A stretch of DNA of 32,455 nt from an uncultured Cyclobacteriaceae bacterium (GTDB taxonomy: Bacteria; Bacteroidota; Bacteroidia; Cytophagales; Cyclobacteriaceae), in the NCBI GenBank assembly GCA_947492745.1, contig CANLOE010000081.1:1-32455 (forward strand), read 5' to 3'. Position 1 is the stretch's first letter; each line of letters starts with the position of its first letter. The translations under genes and the position numbers were made by a program. A model generated the notes under the pieces. It was not told where the DNA came from, ran no database searches, and saw only the letters and a list, made by a program, of their open reading frames with translations. Below, one piece after another: positions 1-8,138 of this stretch.

Positions 1-71
1 CTTGTTTTCTTCATTCTTTCTGTAAGTTAACCCTATTGAGCTTTTCTTACTGTCCAGTCAAATGTATACAC

Positions 72-235
72 TCCAATAGTCTTCCTATTGCGAGCATAAA
101 TCACTTCAAAATCAGCGGGTTTACGCTACGCAGGTTCGTCACCTTAGTGATACACTAGGCCTCCTCACCTAAACCGCTGATTTTATTGCCCTTTATGCTC
201 TCATAACGCAATCCTATTGATCATTTTGGGTTTAA
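72..235 (+). repeat. Palindromic repeat, family C, copy 1
   Basis: A long imperfect inverted repeat. The left arm carries GCGAGCATAAAT and ATCAGCGG, and the right arm carries the complements CCGCTGAT and TTTATGCTC. The outer right end is ATTGATCATTTTGGGTTTAA, the AACCCAAA-type terminus shared with families A and B. The tip contains GGTTCGTCACCTTAGTGATACA instead of the TAGC-N3-GCTA tip of the other families. Other copies lie at 25461-25776, 29074-29230 and 29811-30150. The first 71 bases of the window hold nothing I can identify. Confidence 0.8.
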
Positions 236-376
236 AATCGCCTATCTTCCTGTTCATTTTGCCTCATCCTGCGTTGACAATCCTCGGGATAGCGCTGCTA
301 TCCCTGCGCTTCTCGTCTTGATTGAAACTAAAATAACCCGCGGAATCTTATACGACAGTTGAAACTCAAATTTGTA
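231..376 (+). repeat. Palindromic repeat, family D, copy 1
   Basis: This matches the 158-bp elements at 26015-26172 and 29945-30102 through most of its length, including TCGCCTATCTTCCTGTTCAT and the tip hairpin GGGATAGC-GCT-GCTATCCC. Its outer left arm does not match them: it is the shared end of the neighbouring family C copy, so the junction looks chimeric. The right end AAATTTGTA finishes immediately before the complement of the next gene's stop codon (377-379). An element this close may contribute to 3' end formation of that gene, but that is inference. Confidence 0.8.
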
Positions 377-1294
377 TTACTTCTTCTTTCGCAAACCGTG
401 CGACTGTTTCAGAGGGAAGGTTCGGGAGATATTGAAACCAAAGTGGATGTCACCGTTGCCCCAGTCGCCCAAGGTTCTGTTGATAAAGAGCTTCTCGGTC
501 ATCCCTGATGAGTTACTGAAAATCAAATGAAAAACATGTCCGCCCGTTTCGATTTCGAGGGCAAAGGCCAAAGGTTCGTCAAAAACGGTTTTCAACTGCT
601 CATCAAACAGGTAGTAGTAATCCCCGATCAGGGAAAGTCTCGGACTGAGACGTACCCTGGCTCCGAAACCCAAAGCGAAAGTATCGTGCTGCTCAACACT
701 CAGTTCCCGGACATTGTTATGGGTAAAAGTAGGGGTCAGTTGGAAAGAGATGCCTTGTTTTACAAATTTTCTGGCTATCAGCAGTTGATGTGTATAAAAT
801 AAACGGTCGCTAAAACTGACATTGAAGTCGGCGTTGTTGAAATCAGAATCTTTCAGTGCCATATTGGCGTTCCATACAATACTCACGGGAAAGCTCTTGG
901 CACCGGAGCTTTGCCGGAACAATTTGTATTTGGAGAAAAAATCATAGGTCGTCTCCTGTCCACTACGGCCTAGCCCTATGGACCACTTGTCCGTCAGTCC
1001 ATATTCGAAGCCCAGTCGGATAACGGCATCGTCCAGCCCCCAGAAACGTTTTACCCCTGTGTTGATCCTGCCAAAGCGATGCGTGATGATAAACAGTAAT
1101 TCTCCTTTTGGATGTAGGTCAACAGAAGCAGTGTTGATGATCCGGGTTCCCTTAAAAGTCCCAGAGATATAGTCCGTACTGGGTGCCTCATCTTCATCCA
1201 AAGAGGAGAGCAAGTCATCTTCTTGTGCTAGGGTAGGTGAGGTGAGCAGCAATAGGATGCTGAAAAAGCATAGTGAAAAAATCAGGTATTTCAT
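377..1294 (-). CDS. DUF5777-like outer-membrane beta-barrel protein
   Basis: A 305-residue exported protein. Residues 1-23 form a signal peptide with a hydrophobic core and cleavage after TLAQ. A short acidic linker (EDDLLSSLDEDE) follows, then alternating amphipathic strands typical of a beta-barrel, such as LFIITHRFGRIN, VIRLGFEYGLT and the closing IHFGFNISRTFPL. The pattern resembles the Bacteroidota DUF5777 family, which is often found near YceI and haem proteins, as it is here. The function is unknown; a small-molecule or electron-carrier related porin role would be speculation. It is the last gene of the minus-strand cluster but is separated from the propeller gene by about 400 bp of family A repeats, so it may have its own promoter. 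The start ATG is at 1294, directly before the signal peptide. Confidence 0.75.
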   Translation of the reverse strand: MKYLIFSLCFFSILLLLTSPTLAQEDDLLSSLDEDEAPSTDYISGTFKGTRIINTASVDLHPKGELLFIITHRFGRINTGVKRFWGLDDAVIRLGFEYGLTDKWSIGLGRSGQETTYDFFSKYKLFRQSSGAKSFPVSIVWNANMALKDSDFNNADFNVSFSDRLFYTHQLLIARKFVKQGISFQLTPTFTHNNVRELSVEQHDTFALGFGARVRLSPRLSLIGDYYYLFDEQLKTVFDEPLAFALEIETGGHVFHLIFSNSSGMTEKLFINRTLGDWGNGDIHFGFNISRTFPLKQSHGLRKKK

Positions 1295-1377
1295 ATCTAA
1301 TAGGTATATAATAGGTTCTTTTGATTTAATTTGTCTATTTTCCGGATTCCCAAATCTTCGGAATTTCTTAGCTATTG

Positions 1378-1517
1378 AATCCGGACCATGCGTTAGACCA
1401 TCTATTACAGCTTCACATCAGTACAGTGTATGTCTTTTCTGGATTCACCGTAGCGATGTTACGCTAAATCCAAGAAAACCCGCTGATTTATTGTCTTTTG
1501 ACCAAGATCATGCATTA
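1378..1517 (+). repeat. Palindromic repeat, family A, copy 1
   Basis: The tip is ACCGTAGCGATGTTACGCTAA, a variant of CGTAGC-N3-GCTACG with one G-T wobble. Arms include GGATTCACC and TAAATCC, and ends related to CCGGACCATGCGTTAG and GATCATGCATTAG. It is joined head to tail with copy 2; the two fill the gap between the barrel gene and the propeller gene. Confidence 0.7.
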
Positions 1518-1676
1518 GCCTTTCTATTTTAGCCTTAAATAGTTGAAAATCAGTAAAGTGAATGCGTTTTTCGAATTTACCGTAGTGGTGCTACGCTGAA
1601 TCCGATAAAACGCCCTGATTTATTGCTTTTTAAACCCTCATAACTAAACTCTAATACAAAAATCCGGGTTTAAAAT
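1498..1676 (+). repeat. Palindromic repeat, family A, copy 2
   Basis: The second of two adjacent family A units. The tip is CCGTAGTGGTGCTACGCTGA (one wobble pair), flanked by AATGCGTTTTTCGAATT on one side and AATCCGATAAAACGCCCTGA on the other. The outer end is AATCCGGGTTTAAAA. It closely matches copy 3 at 7429-7606. Confidence 0.8.
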
Positions 1677-1706
1677 CCTATGATAAAGTTTCCGGTCAGT
1701 TCTCTT

Positions 1707-4700
1707 TTAAAAAAAGATACCCATCAAGAGGATATCATCCGTTTGAGGATACCCCTTTTTCCATGTGTCCAAAGCTTCTTCCATCACTTTTTTCTGTTGT
1801 TCAGGGCTATCCTGACAGTGTGTGCTCAGCAAGCGTTTGAGTTTTTTGTTCATGAACTTTTTATTGTCAGGGCCTCCGAACTGGTCGGGATAGCCATCAG
1901 AAAAAAGGTATATCCTATCACCCGTCTCCACAGGTATAGTATGATCGCTAAAAGAAAGCTGGTCCGTTTTCCCTTTTTTCCGTCCTCCGATAGATATCTT
2001 ATCTCCTTTCTGCTCCGTCAACTGTCCCGTTTTATCGATTTTGTACAAAGGTCTCTTTGCACCACTGAAAAGTAATGTCCTAGTGGAAGGGCACCAGCGA
2101 CACAGGGCCACGTCCATACCATCATTGCTCTTGATATCATTACCGTTTTTAGCAGTCTCCTGTTTTAGGGCATTGACGACCCCTTGATGCAATTTGCCCA
2201 GTAACCGTGCGGGTAGTATACCGGGTTCCGCTGCGACAATCTCATTCAATAAGGAGAATCCTATCATCGACATGATGGCACCGGGAACTCCATGTCCCGT
2301 ACAATCAATGGCAGCGAAATAATACCTGCCCTCTTCGCCTTTGTGAAACCAATAAAAGTCACCACTAACGATATCTCTTGGTCGATATAGGATGAAGTAA
2401 TTCTCGAAGACGGCCCCTATATTTTCTTTTAATGGAAGAATGGCATTCTGTATGCGTTTGGCATAATTGATACTTTTGACGATATTATCATTCTTCTCTT
2501 CGATATCCTTGAACGCAGCCTGTAGCTCTTTTGTACGTTCTTCGACGCTTTGTTCTAGGATTCGCTTGTCTTCATTTAGCTTTCTTACCCTCCAGCGGAT
2601 ATAGAGGTACAAAAGTAGCCCGGATAAGAGGATACATATTCCGTAAAACCATAGGGTCTGCCAGTAGGGCTTACGTATTTCGAAGGAGAAGTGGTCTTCC
2701 TGACTTTTATCAAAATTGCCATTATGGGAGGCCTGTATCCGAAAGTTGTACTCACCGGGAGGGAGGTTTGAGTAAGTGACCGCTCTGTTCTTAGAGGGAA
2801 TCCAGGCACTTTCATACCCTTCGAGTCGATAGCGAAACCGAAGTGCTTCCGGATTGAGATACCAGAAACCGATATAATCGATTGTGATATTGTTCTCTTG
2901 ATAACTGAAACTGGGATTTTCATCGTAGCCCTTCACCGGTTCCCCGAATAATTTGATGCCTTCGATATAGGTAAAAGGGCGACCTTGAACCTGCCGCGTG
3001 ATGTCACTGTACTGTATGATGCCCTTTTCGGTACCGATAAGTACATTACCCATGGGGCCTTTGGCGATGGCATTCAAATTGGGTTTTTTATCCTGTATAC
3101 CAAATTCATCACCGATGTAGTAGAACCGCTCGTGTACAGGATCGTAGATGTCTATCCCTTGACTATGGGCTATCACGATATTACCATGGATATCTGCAAT
3201 GATACCTGCGATATCCAAGTCTCGGAGTCCGTCTTTTTCATCAAAGTTACGTACTTGTTTACCATCATAACAGAACAGGCCTTCTTCCAAGGTATTGATC
3301 CATATCTGACCTTTGGCATCTTCGGCAAAGCCGTACACTACTTTGTCACTCAGCCCCATGTCTTTTGGCAAGACCTTGACCTGTCCCGTTTCTATATAGG
3401 CCACTCCCTCTCCATCGGTACCTAACCAAGTCCTCCCACGGCTATCGGTAAATGCCTGATAAATATAATTTGTGCTGAGGCCTTCTTTTTGACCATATGG
3501 GACGATATCGGTAATCTTTCCCTCCACTACGGTCAGAGCGGTACCTCCACCCAGTGTGGCCAACCATATCCGGTCGCCCTTGCCCGTAATATTCAGGATA
3601 TTGCCATTGTTCAGTTCCTCTTGGAGCAGTGTCGATTTGCCCGTTTTCGGGTCATACAAAAGCAGACCGTTACCATAGGTACCCAACCATACCCGGTCAC
3701 TGTTATCTACGAAAAGGGAGATGAAAGTCAGCTGTTTGTAGGCATCATTTTCCGTGAACAGTGGTTGTACTTGGTATTTCCTACCTGATCTTGTTCTCCG
3801 AAAACAACCGTTTTCGGTCAGGAACCATAGTGTACCCTTGGTATCCATATCCAGACCGATGACATTACTACCGGCCTCCATGCCCAGGTCATTGAGGCTT
3901 TCGACTTCATTGCCCAGGGTTCGGAGTAGACCTTGTGGAGTGGCTATCCATGTATTGCCTTCACTATCGAGACTCAGGGCATTGATGCGTGAGGTGGGCA
4001 GTCCATCGCCGGACATATAGTTCCTTTTTTGGCCATTTTCCAAGTCCACCACGACCAACCCTTTTCGTTGGGTACCTATCCAGAGCTGATTTTCTTTTTC
4101 GATGATACCCGTAACCGCTCCGTATTCCCACTCTTTGGAAAAAGAGGGGATGGTTATCTTTCTACCTTCCGGTCGGATACGGACTATTCCAGCGTCTTCC
4201 GTCCCCAACCAAAGCGTAGAATCCCTTCCCAGTACCAACTGTTTGATGATATTGTCGGGGAGACCTGTTTTGTAATCGATGACCTCAACGGCGATGCTGT
4301 CCCCCTTCCATTTGCATAGGGCAATACCTCCATCGGTACCGGCCCAGATGTTGCCCTCAGTATCCAACCATAGGTCATATACAAAGATATCGGGCATCCC
4401 TTCTTCCTCGTCCAATCGGTAGAGACGCTCTTCTTTATAATAATAGAGACCATCGTTCAATGTAGAAAACCATAGGTTCCCTTCACTATCGAAGACGATG
4501 TTCGATACCTCCTTGACAGCATGCCCCTCTTTGGGTTCAAAGGGCTTGACTTTCCCATCTTCTAGGTAGTGTATCCGGCCGCTTTTACTCCCTATCCATA
4601 GCCGACCGAGGCTATCCTGTGCCAGGGCAGTGACGACATTGGTATAAGCAATGCTGTCGGAAATAGTGAATGGAATCCTGACCTGACCATCAAAACGTAG

Positions 4701-4898
4701 TAACCCCTGTTCTGTACCTATCCAGATAAAACCGTTGCTATCCTGCATAGTCGTACGGATACTCACCTGATCGTTCTTTTTGAAGGTATGGTACTGCTGA
4801 AAGGCAGGCTGTTGTGCCATTAGAGATATGCAGGTACTACTGAAAATACTGCAAAAAAGAATACATTGGAGTACGAAAAAATGGCCTCTGCGGTTCAT
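1707..4898 (-). CDS. Propeller sensor protein with SpoIIE/PP2C phosphatase output
   Basis: A 1063-residue membrane signalling protein. In order: a signal peptide (about 1-28); many two-component-regulator propeller repeats with the recurrent pattern D-S-x-G-x-x-W-I/L-G-T (about 40-650); a Y_Y_Y domain (YRLEGYESAW, then LPPGEYNFRIQA, about 690-740); one transmembrane helix (LWFYGICILLSGLLLYLYI, about 755-775); a coiled coil; and a SpoIIE-type PP2C phosphatase. The metal-binding acids are present: D847 (GDFYW), D865 (DCTGHG), D1001 (SDGYPDQ) and D1054/D1055 (TDDILL). There is no histidine kinase, receiver or AraC domain, so the propeller signal is probably read out by dephosphorylating a phosphoserine or phosphothreonine partner such as an anti-sigma antagonist. 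No such partner is encoded here. Its start is 17 bp after the YceI stop codon, which suggests co-transcription. Confidence 0.92.
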   Translation of the reverse strand: MNRRGHFFVLQCILFCSIFSSTCISLMAQQPAFQQYHTFKKNDQVSIRTTMQDSNGFIWIGTEQGLLRFDGQVRIPFTISDSIAYTNVVTALAQDSLGRLWIGSKSGRIHYLEDGKVKPFEPKEGHAVKEVSNIVFDSEGNLWFSTLNDGLYYYKEERLYRLDEEEGMPDIFVYDLWLDTEGNIWAGTDGGIALCKWKGDSIAVEVIDYKTGLPDNIIKQLVLGRDSTLWLGTEDAGIVRIRPEGRKITIPSFSKEWEYGAVTGIIEKENQLWIGTQRKGLVVVDLENGQKRNYMSGDGLPTSRINALSLDSEGNTWIATPQGLLRTLGNEVESLNDLGMEAGSNVIGLDMDTKGTLWFLTENGCFRRTRSGRKYQVQPLFTENDAYKQLTFISLFVDNSDRVWLGTYGNGLLLYDPKTGKSTLLQEELNNGNILNITGKGDRIWLATLGGGTALTVVEGKITDIVPYGQKEGLSTNYIYQAFTDSRGRTWLGTDGEGVAYIETGQVKVLPKDMGLSDKVVYGFAEDAKGQIWINTLEEGLFCYDGKQVRNFDEKDGLRDLDIAGIIADIHGNIVIAHSQGIDIYDPVHERFYYIGDEFGIQDKKPNLNAIAKGPMGNVLIGTEKGIIQYSDITRQVQGRPFTYIEGIKLFGEPVKGYDENPSFSYQENNITIDYIGFWYLNPEALRFRYRLEGYESAWIPSKNRAVTYSNLPPGEYNFRIQASHNGNFDKSQEDHFSFEIRKPYWQTLWFYGICILLSGLLLYLYIRWRVRKLNEDKRILEQSVEERTKELQAAFKDIEEKNDNIVKSINYAKRIQNAILPLKENIGAVFENYFILYRPRDIVSGDFYWFHKGEEGRYYFAAIDCTGHGVPGAIMSMIGFSLLNEIVAAEPGILPARLLGKLHQGVVNALKQETAKNGNDIKSNDGMDVALCRWCPSTRTLLFSGAKRPLYKIDKTGQLTEQKGDKISIGGRKKGKTDQLSFSDHTIPVETGDRIYLFSDGYPDQFGGPDNKKFMNKKLKRLLSTHCQDSPEQQKKVMEEALDTWKKGYPQTDDILLMGIFF

Positions 4899-4915
4899 TG
4901 GAGAAAAGGGCTGGT

Positions 4916-5482
4916 TTAGAGTTCGTCTTCCACCATCGTGGCTTTTATAGTTACTTCTATTTCCGTAGCTATTTTTTTGTTTACGATTTTAGGAATAGAG
5001 ATATCGTGGTCCGTAAGTGGGACGACGAAGCTGGTCTCCAGCATCACCTTTCCATTGAGTACTTTTAGCTTACCTTTAATAATCCTGTTCTGTACTGCAC
5101 CATGTATAGTAAGGTCCCCTTTGGCGCGGACAGCATAAGTACCATCGGTATCAAAATCCACCTGTTCTATGATCTTCCCTTTGAAAGTGGCCTTCGGATA
5201 CTTATCGCTCTCCATATAGTTTTCGTTGAAATGCTCCTTCTGCAAAGTACTATTGAACCCTTCGAAGCTTTTGATCTTGACAGAAAAGGCAAGTTTATAG
5301 CTCAGTGGGTCGATAACACCTTTCAGGGCGGTCGATTCCGCCTCTATCAGTTCCAATGGGGCATTGGAAGCGAAGTCGATACTGCCTTTCTGTATTTTGT
5401 AACGCTCTTGGGCAAGGCTGGTCAAAGAGAAAAATATACCCATCAGTAGGAATAAAGTGGGTTTTAATGAATGATTTTGCAT
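4916..5482 (-). CDS. YceI family periplasmic lipocalin-like protein
   Basis: 188 residues with a signal peptide (cleavage after SLAQ, about residue 24). The mature part has YceI features: an opening RYKIQKGSIDFASNAP strand, the FEGFNSTLQKEHFNENYMES segment, the DKYPKATFKGKI motif and a closing ATEIEVTIKA strand. The family forms an elongated lipocalin-like barrel that binds isoprenoid or other hydrophobic ligands in the periplasm; the ligand cannot be read here. It lies between a P460-like haem protein (90 bp upstream) and the propeller phosphatase (17 bp downstream), so the three probably form one transcript. This association suggests a periplasmic redox or quinone-related role, which is inference. 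Confidence 0.93.
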   Translation of the reverse strand: MQNHSLKPTLFLLMGIFFSLTSLAQERYKIQKGSIDFASNAPLELIEAESTALKGVIDPLSYKLAFSVKIKSFEGFNSTLQKEHFNENYMESDKYPKATFKGKIIEQVDFDTDGTYAVRAKGDLTIHGAVQNRIIKGKLKVLNGKVMLETSFVVPLTDHDISIPKIVNKKIATEIEVTIKATMVEDEL

Positions 5483-5572
5483 TGTTTTAGTTTTATGCTG
5501 TTCTTGAAAAAATATAAACTAACTAGGATAGAATAAAAATCATGCCCAATTACATAAGTATACTACCGATAA

Positions 5573-6100
5573 TCAATAATCTCGTATGACCAAGTCGTTC
5601 GCACCGCTATGACAACTGATACAAGTGCCTCCTCCGCCCAGCATCAATAGGCTATTGTCCCCTCTATGGTCATCGATGGCGGCCACCTGTCCGCTAAGGG
5701 TCATGGCCCATTCCCATCCGTTGCCCGAAGGATTAAAACCGCCATTGCGCTTGGCCATGACCTGAAGCATGACTACCCTGTTTCTATTGTCAAAATCCCT
5801 GCCTTCCTTAACAATAATGGTCCCTGTAGGGTAAGCCCCTTCTACCCGATCGGCCTCAGAAGCTTTGTTGATATAAATAGTCCTGAACTCTCCAAGGTCG
5901 GGACGCTCTTTGGTACCCATAACCGTCCAGCTTTGATAATTAGCGATATCATCGGGCCTCATGATGAACTCTTCATCAGTGGAGCCATCTATCAGGTCAT
6001 CGTTGTAGGTACAGGAGACAAACAGGCTGAAAGCATAAAAGAAGACACTCATGAGTAAGCATCCCTTATAGGATCGGAAAAAGTTAGCGGGTGATTTCAT
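5573..6100 (-). CDS. Cytochrome P460-like haem lipoprotein
   Basis: 175 residues from the ATG at 6100. An in-frame start at 6157 would put 19 unlikely residues before the signal peptide. Residues 1-30 form a lipoprotein signal ending FSLFVSC. The mature part has an opening W, a YPTGTIIVKEG segment, VMLQVMAKRNGGFNP, a GWEW motif, and a c-type haem site CISCH at about residue 160 followed by a short SGANDLVIRDY tail. This order (YPxGT, basic segment, W, terminal CxxCH) is that of the cytochrome P460 family, whose known members oxidise hydroxylamine or related nitrogen compounds. The substrate here is unknown, and the protein could instead be a simple electron carrier. It is first in the minus-strand cluster with YceI and the propeller phosphatase. 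Confidence 0.7.
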   Translation of the reverse strand: MKSPANFFRSYKGCLLMSVFFYAFSLFVSCTYNDDLIDGSTDEEFIMRPDDIANYQSWTVMGTKERPDLGEFRTIYINKASEADRVEGAYPTGTIIVKEGRDFDNRNRVVMLQVMAKRNGGFNPSGNGWEWAMTLSGQVAAIDDHRGDNSLLMLGGGGTCISCHSGANDLVIRDY

Positions 6101-6770
6101 AAACAAAAAATAACGGTTGTCTCCGTGTTCAGGTGCTAGAGACACCCATGAATACAAAAATTTTCAGGTTTTCTCAAGCTTTGACCAGAACAGCTTGAAT
6201 AGGGGTGAAACTAGTAAAAATCCTTTTAGAATGCATTTGTAACAAACACAAATTGTCTGCTCTACTATTGGTTACACCTTGTCATTGATGATAAAGTCAA
6301 CAAGTAAGGTATTTATCACTTCACAATCAAGTTTAATCCATGATTCTCACCGGAACTTTTCCCACTCACTGGGATATCATGAAAACATGATTTAAAAACA
6401 CCTGGGGACCTAATGACATTTTCTTTCCGCTCAGTCTCATTCCGTATCCAATGGAAGCGATAACAAACCATAACATAATATCCTCCAAAGCAGTCTCTTA
6501 TGTCCGATTTTAAATGGAAATGGAATATATGAGGTCAAGTAAATGACAGCGAAAAGACAATACTATCTTTTTTAGTAAAGTATCGACCGTTTTTATACAT
6601 GATTTCTATATAATTTCGTAGATTATCTACATATAGCAATAGGAATGACGGGGTCTTATGGTCTGATAATCTACGTGACCTAAGATGCTCTCACTAAAGC
6701 ACCTTTTCTTTTATAATGATACTTGCCGGAACACGGTATAAGTGGTAGGCAATAACTATTGGTAACGACA
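6101..6770. other. Gene-free stretch containing an inverted repeat
   Basis: No convincing coding frame was seen. It must hold the promoter of the minus-strand cluster, but I could not fix its boxes. At 6617-6627 and 6665-6675 there is an exact 11-bp inverted repeat (CGTAGATTATC and GATAATCTACG, 37 bp apart). The left half overlaps a 13-bp palindrome, GTAGAT-T-ATCTAC, of the type seen in protein-binding operators. The sequence CAGTCTCTTA at 6491-6500 equals the end of the element at 12686-13038, but with no second end nearby it may be chance. Confidence 0.4.
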
Positions 6771-7049
6771 ATGCCTATGAAAACCAATATTTCCATTTCC
6801 AAGACAAGTTTGAGATTCAGTGTAGAAGTGATCAGGACAAGGACAGGAGCTAAAGTTTCCGTGACCCGGTTTATCGATGTAGCTCCACGGGAAGATATGT
6901 CCACTAATGCACAACTGGCCAAGTACGATAGTATTCAGGTCAAAGGCCATCATTACAACTGCAATGAATTGATAAAAAGTGTAATCCATTACCTGGAACG
7001 ATCGATGAACATCGAAAAAAAATCGACGCCCCTAAACACTTTACTTTAA
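6771..7049 (+). CDS. Small hypothetical protein
   Basis: A 92-residue frame from ATG 6771; ATG 6777 and TTG 6759 are alternatives. Codon use looks like the neighbouring genes, and the translation has a beta-rich first half (ISISKTSLRFSVEVIRTRTG) and a helical end (CNELIKSVIHYLERSM). There is no signal peptide, membrane helix or motif I recognise. It stands alone in a repeat-rich gap, so it could be a real orphan, a gene remnant or a chance frame. Confidence 0.4.
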   Translation: MPMKTNISISKTSLRFSVEVIRTRTGAKVSVTRFIDVAPREDMSTNAQLAKYDSIQVKGHHYNCNELIKSVIHYLERSMNIEKKSTPLNTLL

Positions 7050-7205
7050 AAAAGCAGTTCAGAAGTTTTGGACGATGAGAGGAACAGGTAGCCACGATGG
7101 TAAAAACCTGAACGGCTACGTCCAATGGTCAGTAAAGATAAATCCGAGCTAAAGATCGAAAACACTTCCAATCCACGAAATGCCCTAATTCCGAAGGTAT
7201 TCGCA

Positions 7206-7373
7206 CTATACTCAAGAAAAAATGAAATGGGAAGCCTCATCGGCAATGCCAAAGGAGAAAAATCCGTATCGTGTAGAACCGTGACCGGTAGACTTGTCAT
7301 TAGGGGCTTTAGATAATAGTGGTACTTAAGTCAACGAATCATCTTGCCCCAGATCAATTGTGCGTTTAGGTAC
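7206..7373 (-). repeat. Family E element, copy 1
   Basis: In reverse orientation this matches 15244-15407 over nearly its whole length (shared TCGGCAATG, TTAGGGGCTTTAGA and CAACGAATCA), and 8139-8309 and 29580-29750 at its ends. The outer left end is TATACTCAAGAAAAAATGAA, which is the inverse of the TTTCTTGAGTATA end of the other copies. It is not one long hairpin like families A to D. Frames across it are chance translations of the repeat. Confidence 0.7.
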
Positions 7374-7428
7374 AAGTCATATCCTTCGGAATAGTCCGCT
7401 GACAGGATGATATAGACCAATGATGCTT

Positions 7429-7606
7429 CAACCTGGATCATGCACCAGTCCTTCTATTTCGGACTTAAATGTATGAAAATCAGTATATTGAATGTGTTTT
7501 ATCGGATTCACCGTAGCGGTGCTACGCTGAATCCGATAAAACGCTCTGATGTATTGCTTTTTAAACCCTCATAACTAAGCTCTAATGCATAATCCGGATT
7601 CAACCC
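7429..7606 (+). repeat. Palindromic repeat, family A, copy 3
   Basis: A clear family A unit. The tip CGTAGC-GGT-GCTACG is enclosed by longer arms ATCGGATTCA and TGAATCCGAT, which pair perfectly, with AACCTGGATCATGCACC and TAATGCATAATCCGGATT further out. It shares its last bases (CAACCC) with the family B unit that begins at 7601. Confidence 0.85.
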
Positions 7607-7772
7607 AAAATGATGAATAGAGAACCTATTCCGCGCATAAATAGCTTCATACCGGAAGCTTTGCCCACCGGTCTTCATTCACCATAGCGGTGCTATGCCG
7701 AATGAATACAAATGGCCGGTATTTTGCTATTTATGCGCTCATCACGATTTCTATCGATCAATTTGGATTCAA
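7601..7772 (+). repeat. Palindromic repeat, family B, copy 1
   Basis: About 172 bp and nearly identical to 14736-14908. Arms: CGCATAAATAGC and GCTATTTATGCG, then ATACCGG and CCGGTAT. The tip is CATAGC-GGT-GCTATG and the ends are AACCCAAAATGAT and ATCAATTTGGATT. The base pair C7636-G7735 is T14771-A14870 in copy 2, a compensatory change. Confidence 0.88.
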
Positions 7773-7893
7773 TGTGATTGTACGAAATGTGTATTTCTAT
7801 AAATTTCTCCCTACCCAAATTCTCTATGTTGCTTTTCTTCCATATAATTCTTCTATATTCGAAATAAATAAGCACCCAAAAGGCAGGTATATC

Positions 7894-8112
7894 ATGACAT
7901 TAAAGGGAAGCATACAGCTGGTTATAGTATCGATTGTACTCAAAATCGGTATTTCAGCACTCTGGCTTATCCTTGATACGAGCAATACAGAGTTCATGGA
8001 ACTGTTTCGATTACTTTCCATATCCGGAAATCTGATCGACATATTCTTCTTGATTGCATTACTGTTGTTTTTCCTTGCTATTCGTAAAACCCTACAGCAG
8101 AATGAACGATGA
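7894..8112 (+). CDS. Small two-helix membrane protein
   Basis: 72 residues from ATG 7894, which follows an AGGCAGG purine-rich stretch. The frame is open upstream to 7690, but that part translates the family B repeat and is not credible. The protein has two hydrophobic helices (LVIVSIVLKIGISALWLIL, and LIDIFFLIALLLFFLAI) joined by a short polar loop with SNTEFMELFRLL, and a basic, polar C-terminus (RKTLQQNER). It is likely an inner-membrane protein. No family is recognised and no operon partner is present. Confidence 0.5.
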   Translation: MTLKGSIQLVIVSIVLKIGISALWLILDTSNTEFMELFRLLSISGNLIDIFFLIALLLFFLAIRKTLQQNER

Positions 8113-8138
8113 TTGATAAAAGTATTTGGTTATCAGCT

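Noticed and set aside
2531-4453. Several frames antisense or out of frame within the propeller gene
   Set aside because: The 1063-residue frame has continuous domains; the others are shadows with no start signals or motifs.
7125-7316. 63-residue frame on the plus strand
   Set aside because: Most of it is the family E element; a similar SRNSEMG peptide at 8225-8413 comes from another E copy in another context.
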